This document shows, in pieces, positions 51,602 through 61,075 of a stretch of DNA of 64,000 bases (position 1 is its first letter; each line of letters opens with the position of its first letter). The notes below the pieces were generated by a model. It was not told the DNA's origin. It searched no databases and saw only the letters and a program-made list of their open reading frames with translations. Location: assembly GCA_023150945.1 (NCBI GenBank), contig JAKLJX010000009.1:62001-126000 (forward strand). Reading direction: 5' to 3'. A program made the position numbers and the translations under genes. The stretch comes from a bacterium (GTDB taxonomy: Bacteria > Zhuqueibacterota > Zhuqueibacteria > Zhuqueibacterales > Zhuqueibacteraceae).

Positions 51602-52717
51602 CTATTTCGGTGCTTGCGCTCTTGCGGTCGCGAAGTACCGTTTCATCATCACGCCCCACAAACCGACACCCGCCAGGAACAAAACCAAAAACAGGGGCAG
51701 CACTTCCCATTGCGTCGCCACGGAGAAGTTGGCGGCATTGAAATGAGCGGCGAGATACGAATCCTGCAAAATCTCCCGCATGATCAACATGAAAACGATC
51801 ACGCCAAACATCAGGCCGGTCACCAGGTACAGGCCGGGGCGTGGATCCTCTTTGCGCAACGCCTCGGAAGTCACGAACACCGCCGCGAGTGCAGCCAACA
51901 GGCCGATGAAGAACGCGGCGGTGGCCAGCACATTGTCGCCCATGAACAGCATCATCTGGCTGCGCGGCTGGCTGATCAGGAACCAGAGTCCGACGATGAA
52001 CTGCACCATGGTGGTGTACATGAACCAGCGGCCGCCATAGCGGATCAAGTAGCGCCCATAGGCCGCGTCTTTTTTCCAGCGCAGCAGGCCGAGGCCGGCA
52101 ATGTACAAGCCGCCGATCGCCACGGCCGCAACCATAAAGTGGAGAAAGCGCGGAATCAGCGTGGGCTCGCTCCAATTCAGATTCCAGCCGCTGGGATCGG
52201 CGTGATATTGCGCCGCCCATTTCTCCGGGGTGAGCGCGAGCGTGAGATTGTTGGTGTAAGTGAAGCCGACGGTCACGATGAGCAGCAGGCTGAACACGAT
52301 GATCCCGCCGGCACGGCGATGCGCCGCTTGATGCTTGAAGGCCACCAGATAGAAGCCGTAATAAGCCAGCGTCACGAAGACAATCACCAAAAACCAGGGC
52401 CAGCCGACGATCACCGAGGAGGTGTAGAAGAATTGCCCGTACAGAACCTGCAGAAAGAGCAGCGGCGCAATGCCCAAGGTGATGGTGGCTGCGAGCAGGG
52501 ACGGAATGTTCTTGCTGACTTCTTCGAACAGGCGCCGGGCATTTTCGTCCTGACGGCCACGCCAGCGGGCAAAAGCCGCCAGCACGCCGCCGCCCAGCAT
52601 GAAATTCATCGCCAGGATATGCAGTAGAAAGGTGACAACCAACAGCAACTTGAAAACCCAAAACGGTGCAGGCAAAGCAATCGGGTCTGCCGTGGGAATG
52701 AGGGCTTGGACATCCAT
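51602..52717 (-). CDS. CydA/CydB-superfamily-like membrane oxidoreductase, second subunit
   Basis: A 371-residue membrane protein with about nine helices. The first, FWVFKLLLVVTFLLHILAMNFMLGGGVLAAF, resembles the start of its partner gene (LHVFISHFAVGGGLF), including the helix histidine (His33) and the GGG turn. AATITLGIAPLLFLQVLYGQFFY corresponds to the TG-containing helix of CydA. So it looks like a paralogue of the CydA-like fold without the quinol loop and without heme c. The ATG at 52717 follows AAGGAGAT. It lies 132 bp downstream of the cytochrome-bearing subunit. Together they likely form a terminal or quinol-linked oxidoreductase. Confidence 0.65.
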   Translation of the reverse strand: MDVQALIPTADPIALPAPFWVFKLLLVVTFLLHILAMNFMLGGGVLAAFARWRGRQDENARRLFEEVSKNIPSLLAATITLGIAPLLFLQVLYGQFFYTSSVIVGWPWFLVIVFVTLAYYGFYLVAFKHQAAHRRAGGIIVFSLLLIVTVGFTYTNNLTLALTPEKWAAQYHADPSGWNLNWSEPTLIPRFLHFMVAAVAIGGLYIAGLGLLRWKKDAAYGRYLIRYGGRWFMYTTMVQFIVGLWFLISQPRSQMMLFMGDNVLATAAFFIGLLAALAAVFVTSEALRKEDPRPGLYLVTGLMFGVIVFMLIMREILQDSYLAAHFNAANFSVATQWEVLPLFLVLFLAGVGLWGVMMKRYFATARAQAPK

Positions 52718-52849
52718 GATCTATCTCCTTACCGTTGAAATGCAAATCTGTTCAAGCTCGGTCATGCCGGCAGCGCGGCGCGGGCGTCGGAAGCGCTGAG
52801 CGCGCGCCCGCCGCAGGCCAGGGCCAGTCGCTCCCCTCAATCAGTGCAC

Positions 52850-54379
52850 CTATTGGCGCAGCCATTGCGCCAGCGCCAGGCGTTGTTCGGCGCTGAGTTG
52901 AATCTGCGGCATGCGGGCATTCAAGCTCTGCAGATCTTCCACCATCACCGAGATGGTTTCCTCATCCAGCTCGCGCAATTGGGAATAGATGCGATCGGCC
53001 GGCACGGCGCGATGGCAGGGTGCGCAATTGCTTGCGAAAATCGCCTGGCCGTCCGGGAGGCCGGCAGCGGGACTCGGCGAATAGAGGCCGGAGAGAAACG
53101 CGGCCAGCGCTGCGCGCTCGGCCTCGGTGCCGCCAAAGGGCGGCATGGTGCCGTTGTGCATGGCCTCCAGGCTGCCCAGCATTTGCAGGAGAGTCGCACT
53201 TTCCCAATTGCGCTGTTGCAGCACGGCTTTCACCCCGCGATAGGCAGCGACGGTGTGGCAGCTCTGGCACTGCACCCGGAAAATCTCCTTGCCCACTGCG
53301 ACTTGGTTCTCCGCGGTGAGTTTGCGCTGGCTCATCCATTTGGCGGTGTGCAGCACGCCGGTTTCATTGAGCTGCGGCACGTTGAAGCCGCCGTCGCCCG
53401 GCATGGGTGTTTTATAGATTGAATTCGCGTACATGTAGTTCGCGATAATGTAAGGCTTGCGGATCGCTTCGCGGATGAACTCGAAGGCCCACATGGTGGT
53501 GAAGGCTGATGCCATCACCAGCAGGCTGAAAACAATATGCAGTTTCGCGGGTTTGACCAGCGTGAGCAGGGAAAGCACGAAGGTCACCACGGAAAAAATC
53601 AGGATGAGATCGGCGTAGAACGTGGCGGTCGGCATCAAGCCCTGCGAACTCGACCAGACTTCCGGCGCAATGTTGCGCACGTACCAATACGCGAACAGGG
53701 GCAAAACCACGAAAGCGGGCACGATCCACCAGGCGCTCCACTTCACGATCTTCGCCTTCAAAGCGGCATCCTTCTGCACGCTGGCAGTCAGCAGCGCGTA
53801 GATGCCCGCCAGCGCCAGCGCGAAGGCAAAGCGCAAGAACAACGAGGGGAAGTAGGTCGGATTGAAGAAGCCCACCCAGAATTCACGATTTTCGATCCAC
53901 CGGCCCGAGGTCAGCATGAAAGTCAGAATGCCGTTGATGATCACCATGCTGGCGAAAGCGGCAATGAAGTAGATCCACCCAAACCACAAATGCGTGCGCC
54001 GGTCGAGCTTGCTCCAGCCGTAGAGATAAAGCAACGCCGCGGTGATTTCCAGGAAGAAGAAAACCCATTCAATGGCCCAGCCCCACACGTAGGAGTGAAT
54101 TAGCGTGCTGGTGCCGGAAGGATGCACCAGAGCAATGGTGAACCAAATGCCCACGCCGGTGACCGCTCCCAAGACCACGGTCACGAGCACGAAGAACTTG
54201 GTGTGACGTTTGAGCCACTCCAGCAGCGCGGTGTCGTTTTCACGATAGGCTTTTTTCTCGGTCAACACCAGAAATAAGCCGCCGCCCACGGCAAAATGCG
54301 ATATGAAAACATGCAGCACGGAGATCAGGGCAATGAGCAGCCCGGCTCCGAAGGACACATCCCAAACGGGGTAATTCAT
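52850..54379 (-). CDS. CydA-like membrane oxidoreductase fused to diheme cytochrome c domain
   Basis: A 509-residue protein. About nine N-terminal helices resemble the core of cytochrome bd subunit I: LHVFISHFAVGGGLF with His23 and His28, and VVLGAVTGVGIWFTIALVHPSGTS for the GxxTG helix. After residue about 335 comes a periplasmic cytochrome c part with CQSCH (371-375, Met candidate in GTMPPFGG) and CAPCH (452-456, Met candidate in NARMPQIQ). Such fusions belong to the wider bd-type superfamily and have not been given a settled function. The classical Q-loop is not evident, so cytochrome c rather than quinol may be the electron partner. GAGGAGGAG precedes the ATG. Confidence 0.75.
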   Translation of the reverse strand: MNYPVWDVSFGAGLLIALISVLHVFISHFAVGGGLFLVLTEKKAYRENDTALLEWLKRHTKFFVLVTVVLGAVTGVGIWFTIALVHPSGTSTLIHSYVWGWAIEWVFFFLEITAALLYLYGWSKLDRRTHLWFGWIYFIAAFASMVIINGILTFMLTSGRWIENREFWVGFFNPTYFPSLFLRFAFALALAGIYALLTASVQKDAALKAKIVKWSAWWIVPAFVVLPLFAYWYVRNIAPEVWSSSQGLMPTATFYADLILIFSVVTFVLSLLTLVKPAKLHIVFSLLVMASAFTTMWAFEFIREAIRKPYIIANYMYANSIYKTPMPGDGGFNVPQLNETGVLHTAKWMSQRKLTAENQVAVGKEIFRVQCQSCHTVAAYRGVKAVLQQRNWESATLLQMLGSLEAMHNGTMPPFGGTEAERAALAAFLSGLYSPSPAAGLPDGQAIFASNCAPCHRAVPADRIYSQLRELDEETISVMVEDLQSLNARMPQIQLSAEQRLALAQWLRQ

Positions 54380-54821
54380 CTGCTCCTCCTCGATTTGAGT
54401 GCAACCCAGCCATTTGGCAATGCGGCTCCAGCCGAAAAAGTCCGGAACAATCTAGAGTTACAACAGCAACTGTCAGGCCACACGCCGGGGAAAACGGTCA
54501 GCGAGAATCAATGGGTTAGAGCAGCGAAAAAAGCGGCGCAAAAGCAAATCTCTCAGGAATGCGATAGCCGGGGCGATATTTCTCAAATCTGCGATTCTCG
54601 CGCGGCGTGACGGATTTTCCAACACGCGGCAAAGGCGGAAATGATCAGCAGGCCGCCTCTCTGCTGCGCGAGCGCTGCCAGCGGGGAGTCGCCAATTATC
54701 GCTTTGACAATCTCAATCGTGGACATATATTGCACCAACTCAAACAGGCGATTGCCGCAGTTCGTGCAGCAAGGCGCCGGTTCTCACACGAACAGAATCA
54801 TGATCAAAAACGGATGGAATC
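54380..54821. other. Divergent region upstream of cytochrome and KDPG aldolase genes
   Basis: This 442-bp region separates the divergent CydA-like and aldolase genes. It holds a sigma-70-like promoter for the aldolase (54704-54731). I found no gene and no clear operator. Confidence 0.5.
54704..54731 (+). promoter_or_regulatory. Sigma-70-type promoter for the KDPG aldolase gene
   Basis: TTGACA (54704-54709) and TATATT (54726-54731) with a 16-bp spacer. The leader to the ATG at 54822 is about 85 bases. Confidence 0.5.
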
Positions 54822-55496
54822 ATGGCACGCTTTGATCGCATGACCGTTTTGCGCACCATGCTCGACAGCGGCTTGGTGCCGGTGTTCTATGAAGCGCAGC
54901 CCGAGGTGGCGCAAAAAATCGCGGCGGCCTGTTATGCCGGCGGCGCGCGGCTGCTGGAATTCACCAACCGCGGCGAGGCCGCGTTGCCGGTGTTTGCGCA
55001 ATTGTCCGCTTACGCAGCCGCGCAGCTTCCGGAATTGATTTTGGGAGTCGGCTCGATTGTCGATGCGCCGACCGCCGGGCTGTTTATCGCGAGCGGCGCC
55101 AACTTCGTCGTGGGGCCGGTGTTCAATCCCGAAGTGGCAAGGCTGTGCAACCGGCGCAAGACCGCTTATTCACCGGGGTGCGGCAGCGTTAGTGAGATTT
55201 CAGCGGCAGAGGAATGGGGCGTGGAAATCGTCAAGATTTTTCCCGGGGCGCAGGTGGGCGGCCCGGAATTTGTCAAAGCGGTACTCGGGCCGATGCCGTG
55301 GACGCGCATCATGCCCACCGGCGGCGTCGAAGCCACGCAAGCAAGCGTGCAGGAATGGATCAAAGCCGGCACCGCGTGCCTGGGCATGGGCAGCAATCTC
55401 ATTCGCAAGGATTTGGTCAAAGCCGGCGACTACAACACGATCCGCGACAACGTGCGCCAGGTGTTGAGTTGGGTCACGGAAGCCAGGGCAAAATAG
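54822..55496 (+). CDS. KDPG/KHG aldolase family (2-keto-3-deoxy-6-phosphogluconate aldolase)
   Basis: A 224-residue class I aldolase. LLEFTNRG places the catalytic Glu46 and phosphate-binding Arg50. VEIVKIFPGAQ carries the Schiff-base Lys138. MPTGGVEATQASVQEWIKAG is the phosphate-binding end. It cleaves KDPG to pyruvate and glyceraldehyde-3-phosphate, or 4-hydroxy-2-oxoglutarate, in the cytosol. It provides the last step for uronate degradation (as from GH88 products via KDG and KDPG). It is monocistronic with its own promoter. A KDG kinase is not in the window. Confidence 0.92.
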   Translation: MARFDRMTVLRTMLDSGLVPVFYEAQPEVAQKIAAACYAGGARLLEFTNRGEAALPVFAQLSAYAAAQLPELILGVGSIVDAPTAGLFIASGANFVVGPVFNPEVARLCNRRKTAYSPGCGSVSEISAAEEWGVEIVKIFPGAQVGGPEFVKAVLGPMPWTRIMPTGGVEATQASVQEWIKAGTACLGMGSNLIRKDLVKAGDYNTIRDNVRQVLSWVTEARAK

Positions 55497-55555
55497 GCTG
55501 GTTGACTTGAAATCTGTAGAGCCGTCGCAGCGTTGCCCCGAGGCTGCCGCGCTGT

Positions 55556-56203
55556 TCACAACAACCCCGCAGTGCGAAGTCCGGCCTCCACTTCCTGCAG
55601 AAAGGTCTTCCTGCCGGCCGGCGAGCGAATGTCGATCTTGTCGACCGCGATTTGATGAATGGGAATGCCGTATTTCTTCTCACACACCAGCGGAAAGGTC
55701 GAGTAGTAGGCATTCAATCCCTGCAGAAAGGTTTCATCAATTCCGCGTTCTTCGATGCGGCCGCGGCGGCGAATGCGCTGCAGCAGGGTTGACACGCGTT
55801 CGACGCATAACATCAGGATCAGATGGGGATGCTGCAAATCCCGATGCAGCCGGTTGAAGTATTCGAAATACAGATCCAACTCGCGATTGTCCATGCAGCC
55901 CAGGCCGTGCAGATACTTGGCGAAAATTTCCGGATCTTCATAAAGCGTGCGGTCTTGAATGCAGCTTTTGGGCACGGTTCGAATCAGCTCATGATGCTCG
56001 ACGCGGCGGATGAGGAATTCAAGCTGCAAAGTGAACGACCAGCGCCGCATGTCGGCATAGTAGTCCTTCAGAAAGCGATTGTCGATCACCGGTTCATCGA
56101 ACAGCTCGAAATCGAAATGCTGGCTGATGAGTTTGGCGGCAGTGGTTTTGCCGGCACCGATGTTGCCGGCCATGGCGAGAAACAGCTTGTTGTCGGAATT
56201 CAT
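55556..56203 (-). CDS. Deoxynucleoside kinase (dAK/dGK family)
   Basis: A 215-residue cytosolic kinase. It has the P-loop GNIGAGKTTAA near residue 12, the DRTLYEDPEIFA segment for the conserved DR(S/T) catalytic and base-binding motif, and the LID arginines RIRRRGRIEER. It phosphorylates deoxynucleosides for salvage (dA/dG or dC, specificity not certain). I selected the ATG at 56203, whose upstream AAAGGCGAG may serve as ribosome site. It lies 10 bp after the MtaB-like gene on the same strand, so the two are probably cotranscribed although their functions differ. Confidence 0.85.
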   Translation of the reverse strand: MNSDNKLFLAMAGNIGAGKTTAAKLISQHFDFELFDEPVIDNRFLKDYYADMRRWSFTLQLEFLIRRVEHHELIRTVPKSCIQDRTLYEDPEIFAKYLHGLGCMDNRELDLYFEYFNRLHRDLQHPHLILMLCVERVSTLLQRIRRRGRIEERGIDETFLQGLNAYYSTFPLVCEKKYGIPIHQIAVDKIDIRSPAGRKTFLQEVEAGLRTAGLL

Positions 56204-56213
56204 GCTCGCCTTT

Positions 56214-57602
56214 CTACAATGCGTAACTTGCACGATGCAGCAGGTGGCCGTATTTGTCCATCATCACGCCGATCAGGTTGTCTTCGTGTTCCGGCAGGGC
56301 ATCCAGGGCGTGAGCGATCCGGTCCAACCAGCTTGCTTCGGCGGCGCTCAGTTTGAGCCTCTGGCCGCGGACAGCCGCGCGGATGAGATCACTGGCGGTG
56401 CGGGCAGCCGCCACGGTGCGCTGGTAGGCATCCGGCGCTTTGACGATGGCCGCGGCAATTTGCCAGGTCGATTCCGCCGAGAGCACGAGCGCCTGCGGGC
56501 TGAGTGCAACATCGGATTGCTCGAGTAAATTGCGATAGACCAACTCGTGGCCGCTGGCCAGCGCCTGGTTGCACAGCCGGCAGTCGTAAGCCAGCAATTC
56601 CAAAAAAGCCTCCGGCGCATTGCCCGAGAGCAGGCGAATGTTCTGCACCGACTCATTGCTCCACAAATCACACATGGCGGCGGCCACGTTGCCGACCGGA
56701 CTGAAATGCGCGCAGCAGGCGGACTTGCCCTCCATCGCGATGGGCGCGCCGGTGATCGCCTTCAACACCGGGCCTTCGTAGGCGCAATCCTTCGAGGGCC
56801 CGCGGGCGCCGCATTCGAAGGCCACCAGGCTGCGCACGGCGCTGGCCGCGCGAATCACGGCCGCGAAGACTTCCGGCAGCATGCCCTGGCCGGCGAGCTG
56901 CATCGCGGTGTTGGCGAAGCCGCACGCCGAGTCGCCGCCCGCGAGCAGGCCATGACCGTCACACACCGCGGTGATTTCCTGCCAGAGAAAAGCCATGTCG
57001 CGCGGAGCCAGCACCCCCAGCGCGAAGATCACACCGGCGACATCGCCGTACATCATGGCCTCGTCATGCACTTCCTTGCCGCCGATGGATTCGATGGAAA
57101 GCACGTGAGCGCCCGCTGCCGCGCAGCTCGCAAAACTGGCGCGCATGCACTCCCAAGCCTCACCCGAACGCAGCACCGGCGGCCGCGAGAGATCGCGCAG
57201 ATCCGTGGGCGTCACGCGCAGCGCCGAACGCAACCCAAAGCGCTCATGCGCCTCAGAGAGAAAATCGGACAACAGCCGCGTGATTTCCGCCCCCCAGGCG
57301 GGATGCTCCGTCATCTGCGGCAACAGCTCGAATTCCACCATCAAACCGGGAAGATGCAGCCGCCGGCTGGCGCGGACGATCATTTCGCCGATCTCGCGAT
57401 ATTGCTCGAGCACGGCCGGCCAGGTGCTCTCTTCCAGCAGCATCGTGGGCAGGGTGAAATTGATTTCGGGATAAACTTCACCGGCACCCACGGCCAAACC
57501 GTGGCCGCAAGTCACCGGCTGCGGCGCCCGGCCAAACATCAGCTCGGCGGCACTTGCCACTGCCAGCGAGGAGAATCTGCGGCTGCTCTGCTTCGTGGTC
57601 AT
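56214..57602 (-). CDS. Methanol:corrinoid protein co-methyltransferase (MtaB-like)
   Basis: A 462-residue protein that follows archaeal MtaB from end to end. It has GLAVGAGEVYPEINFTLP near residue 35, LSIESIGGKEVHDEA with Glu171, AGGDSACGFANTAMQ with Cys227 and GPSKDCAYEGPVLKAITG with Cys273. Those three residues match the zinc ligands (Glu, Cys, Cys) of the Methanosarcina enzyme. The conserved MEGKSACCAHFSPVGN is also present. MtaB splits methanol and passes the methyl group to the corrinoid protein MtaC. No MtaC, MtaA or corrinoid activator is in the window. The ATG at 57602 gives the family's usual length. It may act on methanol or on another methyl donor. Confidence 0.85.
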   Translation of the reverse strand: MTTKQSSRRFSSLAVASAAELMFGRAPQPVTCGHGLAVGAGEVYPEINFTLPTMLLEESTWPAVLEQYREIGEMIVRASRRLHLPGLMVEFELLPQMTEHPAWGAEITRLLSDFLSEAHERFGLRSALRVTPTDLRDLSRPPVLRSGEAWECMRASFASCAAAGAHVLSIESIGGKEVHDEAMMYGDVAGVIFALGVLAPRDMAFLWQEITAVCDGHGLLAGGDSACGFANTAMQLAGQGMLPEVFAAVIRAASAVRSLVAFECGARGPSKDCAYEGPVLKAITGAPIAMEGKSACCAHFSPVGNVAAAMCDLWSNESVQNIRLLSGNAPEAFLELLAYDCRLCNQALASGHELVYRNLLEQSDVALSPQALVLSAESTWQIAAAIVKAPDAYQRTVAAARTASDLIRAAVRGQRLKLSAAEASWLDRIAHALDALPEHEDNLIGVMMDKYGHLLHRASYAL

Positions 57603-58049
57603 GATCCGATCCCTTCTGCCTGCTCCGCGGCACTCATCGTTCACTCTCAGGCACATGCCGGTGCGCACCGATTGGCAGCACCACCCGGCGCGCTGCCCTG
57701 TGACAATTAAGCCAATTCCAGTTGGACAAACAATAGTGGGTTTGGCGGGGAAATCTTTGCCGTTTCGGCGATGATTCTTGCGGCGCAGATCGGGCGGAGG
57801 GACGGCCACTCTCCATTCACAAACTTGCCGAGAAAAGCTGATCGGCTTGGTGTCTGTGAATCCCAGTGAGGATCCGGGACTGCCATTCACTGGCGGCGCA
57901 ACCGGGATAATTGGACTTGCAATAAGGTGCAAATTTATTATACTCAGAAAACCCGATCGCGAGTTTGTTGCCGAAGCGCGCATCCGCCGCCGGTTGCGCT
58001 CGCGCGGCACGTCACGGTTGCGCTGACCGTCATTACCAGCAGGCCAAAC
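57603..58049. other. Divergent region between mtaB-like and CHAT genes
   Basis: This 447-bp region contains a sigma-70-like promoter for the CHAT gene (57917-57944). An open frame on the minus strand continues upstream of the MtaB start but looks non-coding. No cobalamin riboswitch was recognised. Confidence 0.5.
57917..57944 (+). promoter_or_regulatory. Sigma-70-type promoter for the CHAT-domain gene
   Basis: TTGCAA (57917-57922) and TATACT (57939-57944) with a 16-bp spacer sit in an AT-rich stretch that stands out from the GC-rich surroundings. The leader is about 100 bases. Confidence 0.5.
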
Positions 58050-60803
58050 ATGCAGTGTTTCTTGCGTTGCCTCCAGTCGCTGAGTTGTTCAGTTGCGCTC
58101 GTTCTCATGCTGTTCAGCAACACCGCCTCATTCCCTTCGCAATCCATGCCGGAACTCGATTCCACCCGACAGCGCCTGCTGGCTTTGGCGCAACAAGGCA
58201 AAGCTGCCTTGACGAATCACGAGCCCGACCGCGCGCGCGCGGCCTATCAGGAGGCGCTCCATCTCGCCCAACGGCAGAACGACTATCTCGCCGCCGCGGC
58301 AGTGCACAATCTCCTCGGTGAAGTGCACGAAGGCGCCGGACGCTATCAGGATGCGTTGGGGCAATATGAAGCGGCGGCGCAGGCGCTCAGCCGTGAGCGC
58401 ACCGGCCGCGACACCGTGGCAGTGGATGAAACCCTGGCGCGGCTGCGCGCCGGGGAAAAGGGCTTTGCCGGCAACACCGGACTGCCGGTGAGCGCGGATC
58501 TCCAGCGCGGCGAAGTGGACGATCTTGCAGCGCTGCTGCGGCTGCCGAAAGCGCGGGCCAAAGCAGAGCTGATGGTGCTGTCCATCATCAACATCGGCAA
58601 CATGTATTTGCAGCAGAGCCAGTACGATCTTGCCGAGGCGCGCTACTTCGAGGCGCTGCGGCTGGCGCGGCAGCACCGCTTACCGGAACGGCCGCAGCAA
58701 CTGCTCACCAATCTCGCCTGGAGCGCCATCAAGAGCGGACATCTCGAGCTTGCCGACAGCCGGCTGGATTCCGTACTCGCCGCCGTTGCCTCGCCTGCCC
58801 CGCTCGCGCTGCGCCGCGCCATGCTCGCGCTCGCCGTGAATCTGCGCGAACAGCAGCGTTATGCCGCCGCGCTCGCCCATTTCGAGCAAACCCTGCCGCT
58901 CTATCGCGCCGCCCAGGATGAACGCGGCTATTGCCGCGCGCTCACTGCGCTCGCCGCCACCCATGCGCTGGCGGGCGAGTTCGAGAAAGCGCGCGATCGC
59001 TATCGCGCAGCGCTGGCCGCGAACCAATCGGTGCAGGATCAGGAAACCGAGTGGCAAGCGCACGGCGGCCTGGCCATTTGCCTGCACCATCTCGCTGAGC
59101 TGGAACCGGCGCTGCAGCACTACGATCGTTATCTCACCATCGTCGAGCAAATCGGCGGCAATTTTGCGACCGATCAAGGCAAAACCAGTTTTCTCGAAAA
59201 TCAGGACAAGATGTTTGAGGACTATGCCCGCGCGGCCTGCCAGTGGGCGCAGCAGCGGGGCGATTGGGGATTGGCGCGGGCGGCGATCGAGCGCGTGCGC
59301 GGCCGCGCGCTGCAATCGCTGCAGCGCGCACGATTGCACGTGCCGCCGCGGCCGGCGGGCCGGTTGCCTGCGGCGTATGTGTTGCGTTCGGGCGAACCGG
59401 CGGCATGGCCCAATCAAAGCATGATGGTGCAAATGGCAGTGGGCGTCGCGTCGCCGGCCGTTGGAGAAGCCGAAGATTTTCCGCTGCAGGAATTGCCGCC
59501 GGAGCTGCAAAAAATGGCCGCCGGCGTGCCCGCGCGTGCGCAAGAATCTGACAGCGCCGCCGCCGATTCCCCTGCCCGCCCGGCGCTCACGTTTTTGGAA
59601 TACTATGTGATGGCCGAACAAACCGTGATCTTGGTGCGGCGCGCGAACGGCGAGATTCGCGGCGCGATCGCGCCGGTTCATGCCGATTCACTTGCCGCGC
59701 TGGTGCAGGAATATGCGCAAGCACTCGCGGTGCAAGCCGCGCGCGGCCTCAGCTTCGAGCGCCAGGTGGTGCCTTCCGCGTCCGCGCAAAACACGCCGCG
59801 TCCGCGCGAAGAGCGCGTCATCGCGCAGCAACTCCATCGCCTGCTGATCGCGCCGATGCGCGAATTTCTGCCGGCGGAGACGCACGCCGCGCTAGTCATC
59901 GTGCCGCACCGCGCTTTGTGGTCGCTGCCCTTCGCCGCCTTACGCGATGAACACGGCCGCTATTTCAGCGACCAGCACGTTCTGAGTTACGCCGCTTCGT
60001 TTGCAAGCTGGCAGATTCTCGCCGGCCAGCCGCGGCCTGCCGATCAACACAACGTGCGCGCCTGGGTGGTGGGCAATCCGCGTTTGCCCGCGGCCGCCGA
60101 GGCCTGCGGTTTCGTCCTGCGCATGCAGCCGCTGCCTGGCGCGCAGCAGGAGGCGGAAGCCATCGCGAAGCTGCTGGGCAATAAACGCAGCCGCCTCTTC
60201 ACCGGCAGCCAGGCCGACCGGCTGCGGCTGGAAGCGTGGCACGCGGATTACACGCTGTTCCATTTCGCCACGCACGGCTTTGCTTGTGCCGATGATCCGC
60301 TCAGTTCATTCATCGTGTTGAGCCAGTTGGAAGCCGGGGAGATGGCCTTCGACTCGGCGAACGCCCGGCTCGCCTTGCGCGACGACGACCGTCTCGCGAT
60401 CACGCTGGAAAACCTGCCGGCGGCGGAGGCACAACACCCGGAGCTGGTTCCCTCCTATCCCGGCCTACTCAGCGCGCGCACCATCATCAATCCGGCGCGC
60501 TTCAATTTCAAAGCGGATCTCGTGACGCTGAGCGCCTGTCAAACCGGTCTGGGAAAATTGTTGAGTGAGGGCATGATCGGATTGAGCCGCGCCTTGCTCG
60601 CCGCCGGCGCACGTTCGCTGTTGGTGAGCTTGTGGCGCGTCGATGATGAAGCCACGAAGGAACTGATGATCGCATTCTATCGCGAATATCTGCGCCACGG
60701 CAACAAAGGCTTGGCGCTGCAGCAGGCCATGCAGCACACGCGGCAGCGCCATCCGGAACCCAAGTATTGGGCGGCATTCACGCTGCTCGGCATGGTGGAA
60801 TAA
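58050..60803 (+). CDS. Exported TPR-CHAT domain protease-like protein
   Basis: A 917-residue protein. A signal peptide (LSCSVALVLMLFSNTASF) is followed by TPR-type helical repeats over about residues 30-420 (ARAAYQEALHLAQRQNDYLAAAAVHNLLGEVHEGAGRYQDAL; MYLQQSQYDLAEARYFEALRLAR; YAAALAHFEQTLPLYRAAQ and more). The C-terminal CHAT domain, about 550-917, is a caspase-fold domain. The His and Cys of the dyad appear in LFHFATHGFACADDPL (about residue 742) and VTLSACQTGLGKLLSEG (about residue 829), so it is probably active. The start at 58050 avoids an unlikely extension. It is followed by three more exported proteins, one of them a caspase-family protein. Confidence 0.88.
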   Translation: MQCFLRCLQSLSCSVALVLMLFSNTASFPSQSMPELDSTRQRLLALAQQGKAALTNHEPDRARAAYQEALHLAQRQNDYLAAAAVHNLLGEVHEGAGRYQDALGQYEAAAQALSRERTGRDTVAVDETLARLRAGEKGFAGNTGLPVSADLQRGEVDDLAALLRLPKARAKAELMVLSIINIGNMYLQQSQYDLAEARYFEALRLARQHRLPERPQQLLTNLAWSAIKSGHLELADSRLDSVLAAVASPAPLALRRAMLALAVNLREQQRYAAALAHFEQTLPLYRAAQDERGYCRALTALAATHALAGEFEKARDRYRAALAANQSVQDQETEWQAHGGLAICLHHLAELEPALQHYDRYLTIVEQIGGNFATDQGKTSFLENQDKMFEDYARAACQWAQQRGDWGLARAAIERVRGRALQSLQRARLHVPPRPAGRLPAAYVLRSGEPAAWPNQSMMVQMAVGVASPAVGEAEDFPLQELPPELQKMAAGVPARAQESDSAAADSPARPALTFLEYYVMAEQTVILVRRANGEIRGAIAPVHADSLAALVQEYAQALAVQAARGLSFERQVVPSASAQNTPRPREERVIAQQLHRLLIAPMREFLPAETHAALVIVPHRALWSLPFAALRDEHGRYFSDQHVLSYAASFASWQILAGQPRPADQHNVRAWVVGNPRLPAAAEACGFVLRMQPLPGAQQEAEAIAKLLGNKRSRLFTGSQADRLRLEAWHADYTLFHFATHGFACADDPLSSFIVLSQLEAGEMAFDSANARLALRDDDRLAITLENLPAAEAQHPELVPSYPGLLSARTIINPARFNFKADLVTLSACQTGLGKLLSEGMIGLSRALLAAGARSLLVSLWRVDDEATKELMIAFYREYLRHGNKGLALQQAMQHTRQRHPEPKYWAAFTLLGMVE

Positions 60804-61075
60804 ACTCGCCGCGAGCACAGCAAAACTCCGAAGTATTGGGTCGGATCGCGGCAGTTGACTGAATGCAAGCATCTTCCGGCTGGTGATGTTATTGAGCTTG
60901 ACCTGGGCAATTCGAACTGGAACGCGATCCTTGGTTTGATGCCATGCAGCCGGAATCCTTTTTCAATCCAGCGCAGTGCTCAATTTGAAAAAGCTGCTTC
61001 CAGCATGACATTCTCCTTTCACTTTTGCAAACGCCACTCATCATGTCAGTCCTGTTGCCAATGGAGGAATCGGGC

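Noticed and set aside
57603-58010. Upstream extension of the MtaB-like gene to a 598-residue protein
   Set aside because: MtaB proteins are about 460 residues long and begin where the ATG at 57602 lies. The extension has arbitrary sequence.
57603-58049. Possible cobalamin riboswitch before the MtaB-like gene
   Set aside because: I found no B12-box-like sequence or suitable folding on the minus strand.
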